Of a stretch of DNA of 64,000 nucleotides, positions 57,281-64,000 are shown in pieces. The translations under genes were made by a program, and so were the position numbers. The stretch covers positions 21,128,915-21,192,914 of the forward strand of contig CM070606.1 in the NCBI GenBank assembly GCA_036346395.1. Reading direction: 5' to 3'. How positions within the stretch are numbered: the first letter of the stretch is position 1; the number at the start of each line of letters is the position of its first letter. The DNA is from Hsuehochloa calcarea (Eukaryota; Streptophyta; Magnoliopsida; Poales; Poaceae). The notes below the pieces were generated by a model, which saw only the letters and a program-made list of their open reading frames with translations, was not told the DNA's origin and searched no databases.

Positions 57281-57900
57281 ACAAGCAATAGCATAATTCA
57301 TTACCTAATGGACAAACCCTGAACCCACCCAAGGGCCCGAGTACGAACACCACGATGAGTGAACAATGTACTTTGACGGCTCCTTGATGTTAAAAGGCTC
57401 GAGGGATGCAGTTGTCTTGATATCACCTACTCGAGAACACATCAAATACGCCATTTAGTTAAAATTTCCTACCACAAATAATATGACAAAATATGAAGGT
57501 CTACTGGCATGACTCCGAGCAGCTAGAGCGCTCGGGATTCGCAAATTATCAATGAAAGGGGATTCTCAACTAGTAGTGAATCAAGTCAGAAAAGAGTATC
57601 AATGATCAAGTACCAAGGTGTCATCTTATTTGGCGGAAGTACGGAAACTCAAAAAGCACTTCTTTGGTTTCCAGATCCAACATATTCCCAGAAAGGAAAA
57701 CTTTCTTGCAGACTAGTTGGCACGGATGGCCTCCAGAAGGTCACATGTCTCGCCCAGAGTTTTTCTCGAGAAACTCGATTCACTCTCGGTGGTTGAGCAT
57801 TCCGAGGACATAGGTGTTCCGTTAGAGGTCGTACAAATTGATCCTGAGAACATGGATACTCTACAGATCGTACAGCTCGACCATAGTAGAAATTGAATGA
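57281..57900 (+). pseudogene. Element G second RNase H region
   Basis: Shifted frames give MYFDGSLMLKGSRDAVVLIS, TNNMTKYEGLLA and GDSQLVVNQV, matching the Asp, Glu and Asp strands of the RNase H domain that Tat elements carry after the polymerase. Stops throughout. Confidence 0.65.
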
Positions 57901-59131
57901 TGTTGATCCACAATTATCTTCAACATGGCATTATTCCTGAAGATAATATAGAGACTGATAATATAGCTCGAAAGGCCAAATCATATGCTCTGATCGAAAG
58001 TACCTTGTGTAAACGAGGATCTCACGGAGTGTTGATGACATGCATATCTCAAACGGATGGCATTAAGTTACTATCTGACATTCATGGAGGAGTCTACGGA
58101 GCACATCATTCATACAGAACACTGGTGGGTAAAACCTTCAGGCAAGGATACTACTGGCTAACTGCCATTCATGATGTAAAAGTGCTCGTGATGAAGTGCA
58201 TACAATGTCAATTTCATAGTCGATAAGTACATCAGCCGGCATAAGCTTTGCAGATAATTCCTCTTTCTTGGCCTTTTGCGACCTGGGACTAGATATTCTG
58301 AGACATTTCCCAAGAGCACCCGTTAGCTTTGAATTCTTTTTCGTTATGATTGATATGTTTACAAAATGGATAGAAGTTAATCCAGTTGTTAAAACAACAA
58401 CTGGGGCTGCTAAGAGGTTCCTCACAAAAAATATGATCACACGATTTGGTATACCCAGTCGTATAATCATGGATAATGGTACCCAGTTCTCTAGCGGAAA
58501 TTTTCAGGAATTCTGTGAGGATCTAGGTATCAAAATATATTTCACTTTTGTCACTCATCCGCAGAGCAACGGAGCAGTCGAACGAGATAATGGTACAATA
58601 ATGCAAGGAGTTAAACGCCTAGTTTTCGACAAGTTAACAAAACGGTCAAGGGCTTGGGTTCAAGAACTTCCTTCTGTATTATGGGCCATTCGAACCACGA
58701 CTAGTCGTGCGACCGGTGAAACGTCATTCTTTCTATTTTACGGTGCCAAAGCTATGCTTCCTATGGAACTGAAAATTGGCTCTGCTCGAACCGATTGTTT
58801 TAAAGCAAACGACCAAGAACAACGAAGACTCAACGATATCAATTTCCTTAAAGAACGATGAAACCAAACCCTCATACGATCGACAGTCTACCAACAAGCC
58901 ATGCGAAGGTACCACAGTCGTAAGGTGCAACCTTGCAGCTTAGCTGTAGGTGATCTGGTTCTCAGAAAAATTCAGAGCCAGACCCATCGCAATAAACTTT
59001 CTCCCACAAGGGAAGGTCCTTACACAGTGATCGAAGTCACCCAACCTAGCACAATACGACTAGCGATGTCAGACAGGCGTGTTTTGTCAAATTCTTGGAA
59101 TATTTATCAATTACGTAAGTTCTTTGTATAA
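57901..59131 (+). pseudogene. Element G integrase
   Basis: Zinc module (HGGVYGAHHSYRTLVGKTF, CIQCQFHSR), a stop at about 58226, then LGLDILRHFPRA (first Asp), IIMDNGTQFSSGNF (second Asp) and HPQSNGAVERDNGTI (Glu). After a stop at 58861 the C-terminal SH3-like tail LAVGDLVLRKIQSQTHRNKL, GPYTVIEVTQPSTIRLA ends at 59131. The core domain (58268-58861) is a single unbroken frame with all three catalytic residues. Confidence 0.85.
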
Positions 59132-60149
59132 TTTTTACATTATTTTCAATTTCAATACATATTGATTTATTTTTTCTGATGAGTGATATTGTTTATATAT
59201 CTTTCATCCATTATCTAATTGCATACTATTGTTGTCTAACTAGTCGGAGAAGATCTATTTCCTTATGATATCCTTCCAAAAGGATTTCTTTTACTTTTTT
59301 TGGCTTCGACATAATCGTGACAAGCCATAAGGGTCTTAGTCATGACCATCTCAGTTATAGTTCTCACACGCGACCATACACTCTTTTCTTAAAGGAAACA
59401 AGTAAGAGAGCGTAACATAGACAACATGTTATGGTTATTTATATGCTTAAGAATTTGAAGACTATCTTTCTCTATTTCAATATTATGTTCTACTTTTGTT
59501 TGGCTACTGGTCGGGACACGGAAAACCTTCTAGTCGAAATCTCTCCTCTCTGCACGTGGTTCTGCCCACTAGAAGGAGTTTACCAGCGACGATATTTTTC
59601 TTATGATCCTCGTTACTAGTCGGGTTTGAGCATGAGCATGTTTTGTGAAATGTCTATTATGTATTTAAATCTTAGCAACATTTATGACCAGTTTTGGATA
59701 ATCTATATAAATAAGACTACTTATCATTTATGCATGCATTTTTGCATTGTTCTTTATCATCAAGATAAGTTTGGCAACATCTTCTGAACATAAAATGTAC
59801 TATATATTATTTTTGATTATGAAAATAGATCTGTAGCTAGTCGAAGTCACACACTGGTTCCTACCAAGTTGATTTCCTAGTGTTACTTAGATCTTTTTTA
59901 CAACATAATCAGTTCATACTTTGTATTATGGTCCTAGCTTTTACTCTCTTTCTCGGGTTCATACTTTGTATTATGGTTCTAGCTTTTACTCTCTTTCTTG
60001 GTCTACTGCTTCCTTAGTAAGTTCTTCTACTAATACAGACAGTCGGGGGCTAGGAAATATATGAGTAGCAAAGTAAAAAGATAAAACAAAGACTTTACTG
60101 ATGATAAAAAGGTAAGTTTTGCATTCACAATTTAAACAATTACAATCAT
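59132..60149. other. Non-coding spacer between integrase and antisense gene of element G
   Basis: AT-rich; a short direct repeat GGTTCATACTTTGTATTATGGT / AGTTCATACTTTGTATTATGGT-like (about 59908 and 59956) is present. No coding sequence. Confidence 0.4.
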
Positions 60150-63033
60150 CTACTTCTCGGGATTGTTAAACTGGTCGCTACGTGACGGAGATCCAACCTC
60201 TATTTCCTCAGCAACCTTGTTTCCAAGAGGCAAAATCTCCTCTATTAACTTGGCTGCTTCATCCTCCGAACAGTTGAAGTTTTCTTCAACAGTTTGGATA
60301 TGAATGGAGGGGTTGGAAGCCTTCAACTTTGCCAAAGTAAGACTGAATCCATTTGCAACGGCTCTTTCATAGTCTGTGCATGATTTTCCCGAGTAGATAC
60401 AAGCAAACCTCTGAGATCTTCGAGGAGTCAGACAAGATAGTTGATCTTCTCCACTGGATCTCTCAAGGTAGGCAGACTTGATCCCGACCCCATGTTAAAA
60501 ATCACCTTCTTAAAAGCATTGACTTGTTCATTAAGACTTTGCCCAAGAGCTGCCTCCTTGTCATGCTCAAATTCAGGAGCTTTTTCCACTCTTTTTAGCT
60601 TCTAATTTTGCTCTACTCGAATAAGATCAAAGTTTTAAAAATATATAGAAGTTAAAATGCATAGTAAACTGGTTAGGTTTTACGACTAGTTACCTTGAAT
60701 TTTATTCTCACAAATTTCAAGGACTTCTTTCTGCCTGGTCGTCAAGTATTCGATCGACCGATCCTTAGCTTGGCCTTTTTCTTCAAGCTTTGTTATTTTG
60801 GCATCTTTAGCCATATTCTCTTTCGTATTTGCCTCCAATTCTGTTAATCATGACAAGAGGAGAGTTCAGAAATAATAAAGTGGTAACAAAAAGAAAAGAA
60901 GAGAGTTAGTGAAAAGTGCTTACTTCTTAACTCGGAATTTTCTTTTTCCAAGTCAGTAATTCGCTTGGTCAGTCCTTCGACTATAGCAATATTCTCAATC
61001 ATGTTTTGCTAAAGATATCAAACTTCTTTAAATTTTTATATATTTTAAGAAGAGACAAAGAGAGTCGTCGAAGACGATTAAAGACCGTCATGCAACTTAT
61101 TGGGAGTAGATAAGGGCGGGATCAGTCTCCCATTGATGAACTGACACCCTCTTCCAGGCCTCCTCGAACAACTGGTTATCTGGAATTCAACGGCGGCCGA
61201 AGATAAAACTGGGACGAGGAGACCTTACGACGGGTAAAGAACTCATCTCCCTTGAGCGATCTCAACAGGAGGTGGAACCTGCTGAGACTCTTCTTCAACT
61301 CTTGTATCCTCGGGCACGATTGGAGTCATTTTGGAGACTGGGACGTCTAGAGCTGCCACCTGCTCGGGGGCTGGCTCGACCTCTTCCTCCTCAGGGATAT
61401 TCTCCTGAGGGGTATTCTGGTCGGAAACAGGAAACAACCAGAACACCAGAAGACCTATCAAAATGGAAGAAATGAAAGTTGAAATTTTAGAAAACCAGAA
61501 GCTACAAACATGTATGTCCTTTCATAAGTCTCTTTCATGTATACATACTTGGTCGTCTTCTTGGTCTTGATCTTGAAATGCTCGGGAGCATATTCTGTGG
61601 CACTTGCCTTCCTCTTCTTCCCCACCGATTTTACTGGATCTGAACCAGTAGGGTTGGTTAAACCCATCACGTCCTCCGACCTCCGGTCGGAAGTGACAGC
61701 CTCGATCAGATGATCGAGGTCCCCGGCCAGCTGGTCGAACACGATGTCTTCGTTGATTTCTGTGACAGTTGCTTTAGTAGCAACTGTCTGGTCATGAACT
61801 ACCACTTTGGGGCCTACGACCTCTGCTGTCTCAACCTGCAGGTCCTTCTTTTGTCCCACCTAATTAAAAAGCTAATGTTAATTATGTGATGAATTATTTC
61901 CATCTAAAATATATACTCTTTGTCAAAAGCTCTATTACCTTCGGGAGATCATCATCTTCGCTGATCTCTGAGGCAGAGTCGGTGGGAACAAGTGATGACA
62001 GAGACTCCGCATCAAGTTCTTTCAGCCTTAGACCTACCGCCTACATAATTAGAGTAGAAGTATATACTGATCGGAGAATATATAAAAGATGAAGAATTAG
62101 CTGTTATTTACCTTTAGTCTCTTCACTTTCTCTTCTAAAGAGACAAACACAGCCTTGGCATCAGGCTCCCCAGCGCATATCATTTTGATCCGCTCTCTAA
62201 TCTCATTACGGGAAAGCGCTTCAAGAACAAAAGGATTTCAAGGTTAAGAAATAGACAACTAATAAACTATACTAGACCAGATTCTCGGAACTTACCTTCC
62301 CTGGTTTCCTTGGTCACTTCGTCGCGACTGATGTGCGAGACCAGGGAACGTGATTGGAGCCTCAAGGGACTAATCCGACACATGAAAAAGTCCTAAACCA
62401 CATGCCAAACAGTTAAACCCCTGGCGCTGAGGTCTTGGATTACTTCAACACACCTTCCGACCCTTCCCTCCTTCTTTACGGTCGAACGCCAATTGGGTTT
62501 CTCCCTTGCCAATTTGCTAGTGAAGTAAAGGTCGTCCTCCTTCATGACCGTCATATAGTACCAGTTTTTATCCCATGACGACCACGAGGACTTTGAGTAC
62601 ATTTTGATGTACACATCGGCCTTCCCATCGTGAAGGCGTAGCGAGCATTCCCTAAGGGTTCCCGTCGTTTTCCCTGACCTCGTCATCTTGTAAAATACCT
62701 AAAAAACCATCAGATCTGGTCGGATCCCCAGGTACGCCTCGCAGAGGTAGACGAAGATGCTGAGGTTGGCGATTGAGTTGGGGGCTAGGCTGATCAGTTC
62801 GATGTCGTAGTACTCAATAATTCGCGAAAGGAACTTGTGTACCGGAAATCTGAGCCCGCACTCAACGTAGGTAAGAAAAAATAGGGATTTCCCCTTCTTC
62901 TCCGCTCGGGTTATACTCTCCGGTCGCTAGTCTCCACTTAATCAGACTCTTGTTTGGAAGCATCCCGATCTCTTCCAAAGCTTTGAGCTTCTTCCCACTC
63001 AGATCTGAAACCAACCATTTAGTGATTGAGTTC
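60150..63033 (-). pseudogene. Antisense multi-exon gene of element G (PF04195-like, coiled-coil tail)
   Basis: The minus-strand ATG at about 63033 opens MSNSITKWLVSDLSGKKLKA, then CGLRFPVHKFLSRIIEYYD, APNSIANLSIFVYLCEAYLG and, after an in-frame TAG at about 62698, KMTRSGKTTGTLRECSLRLH. After a TAG at about 62397 it gives DFFMCRISPLRLQSRSL. This matches the plant gypsy-associated domain PF04195 (Transposase_28). Likely introns have GTAAGT at about 62296, GTAAAT at about 62111 and GTAATA at about 61936. Downstream exons carry NEIRERIKMICAGEPDAKAV, LKELDAESLSSLVPTDSASE and, further on, coiled-coil pieces. The last frame ends FNNPEK at 60150. Function unknown. Confidence 0.7.
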
Positions 63034-63404
63034 GACATAATTAGATGAGCAGTGGTCGGAGAAGATTTTCGTGCGAAAAGAACAAAGGAGGTCGGAAGAG
63101 ATCCTTCGTAGGAAGATGAAGAGGAAGTTTAAGAAAATCTGATAGCGTAAAGTCCTCTAGGCGGCATGCCGAAGGGATTTTATAGCCGCAACTTCTTAAC
63201 TGCAAAAATTAGTTACCCATAAGTCCAACGGACACAAACCAATGTCCAACTGACAGAAAAACTTTTCGATTCCCAAGGCAGTTTCTTAACTTTAAAGTGA
63301 ATACAAACCACCTCGTTTGTCATGACATTAAATGAGGGTCTGCCCGATATAGCTTCTCATCGGGGCTTCACACAACCAATTCATTTTAAAGTTCAAGTGC
63401 TAGA

Positions 63405-64000
63405 TGACAAAGATTAAAATCTCTATGTATTAATTTAATATATAATTAAAATATCATATGTCTTCATGGTCGTAACCCCTAAGGCTAACAACCCCGTGGT
63501 CGTAAGGATTCCAAAGGTTACTTATGGGCACCCTGGTCGGATGAAGTCCTATACCCAGTCCCTGACCAGATGACTACTCGTAGAAGCCTTGCAGTGGTAT
63601 CTGGATCTAACTCCAAGTATATTCTTACCGTGTGACAAATGGAACACATGTCATATTTGCTCCATACCATGCGACGGTTCATAGTTCTAAGACACTAATA
63701 ATAATTACCATATGGTTGAGTGTCTCACAGACACTAACCGATGACCAGTTATTTCACTAACAACAACTGTCCCTCCAACTAGACATGCCACTTCCAACAG
63801 GCGTCTTCTCTAGGAGTAATTGTCTCCTCTTCAATGGTAATTTAAAGACGTAACACGAAGGAACAAGGGCATCGGATTGAAGCATCGTAATCAACAGTAG
63901 ATTCATGTTTCAACTTTGATTCAATAGCATAGCAAGCATTACGCTCATTGTAATTAAGATTAGTCTACCGACTTGTCGAAGACACCCCTTGTAAAGAATC
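63405..64000 (+). repeat. Element G 3' LTR, cut by the window end
   Basis: Starts TGACAAAGATTAAAATC and aligns with the 5' LTR to the last base given. About 90 bp of its end is outside the window. Confidence 0.85.

Larger units (their letters stand above)
52268..64000 (+). mobile_element. Element G: Tat-type Ty3/gypsy retrotransposon with antisense gene, runs off the window
   Basis: 5' LTR 52268-52956, primer site 52957-52976, gag about 53057-55300, protease, RT, RNase H, integrase to 59131, a 4.2-kb spacer with an antisense gene (60150-63033), and a 3' LTR from about 63405. Over 11.7 kb, with domain wording like element E. Multiple stops and shifts show it is older than F or B. The right target duplication is outside the window. 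Confidence 0.88.

Noticed and set aside
1..64000. tRNA or rRNA genes
   Set aside because: No cloverleaf-like or rRNA-like stretches noticed by eye; the tRNA-related strings are primer sites of LTR elements.

Overview
This window looks like a TE-dense stretch of a grass nuclear genome, most likely Oryza (rice) or a close relative. The support is spliced introns with GT..AG borders, hAT/CACTA/MULE debris, Ty3/gypsy elements with grass-type polyproteins and tRNA-Met or Tat-type primer sites, and fragments of plant genes (a PGM/PMM-family enzyme, a DUF569 protein, a PIP aquaporin). No database search was possible, so species and family names are from recall. I see no intact, clearly functional host gene; nearly everything is nested or broken transposable elements.

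Left part (1-8.3 kb): the last four exons of a chloroplast-type phosphoglucomutase/phosphomannomutase-family gene (772-2566, +), whose large intron carries two related hAT MITEs with perfect 8-bp target duplications. Next come a TA microsatellite, a MULE-like inverted-repeat unit enclosing a frameshifted DUF569 gene (3.7-5.1 kb), and one end of a CACTA element with Ulp1-like coding sequence on the minus strand (5.7-8.3 kb).

8.3-29.2 kb: an LTR-like segment (H); a Tat-type gypsy element truncated at its 3' end (E, minus, ending in a clean LTR at 14818-15417); a 5'-truncated gypsy element (D, plus, LTR 18813-19796); and a TTF-zinc-finger/DUF4371 gene on the minus strand broken by three LTR-element events. 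These are D in its third exon, a complete 3.06-kb non-autonomous element (C, 21174-24229, duplication ATCAT) in intron 1, and a 4.1-kb solo LTR (24849-28946, duplication TCCTC) upstream of its start.

29.2-52.3 kb: a CACTA MITE and a hAT MITE, then a structurally complete gypsy element (F, 34196-41835, duplication ATAGT) with gag, protease, RT, RNase H and integrase, all carrying small indels. A PIP aquaporin fragment follows. Then comes a non-autonomous gypsy element (A, 42718-51351, minus), into whose 5' LTR a complete 3.9-kb gag-protease element has inserted (B, 47108-51025, duplication GATAA).

52.3-64 kb: a second Tat-type gypsy element (G, plus) with degenerate gag-pol, followed by a 4-kb spacer carrying an antisense, multi-exon gene with a PF04195-like (gypsy-type Transposase_28) domain. 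Its 3' LTR runs off the window.

Elements A, B, C, D and F share nearly the same polypurine tract and LTR termini. They look like one autonomous/non-autonomous network: F and D code for the enzymes, while A, B and C keep only gag and/or protease pieces plus the cis signals. That network, a covarying palindrome in the two LTRs of B, a tandem protease array in C, an LTR-encoded heptapeptide repeat in F and the antisense gene of G are the most interesting items.
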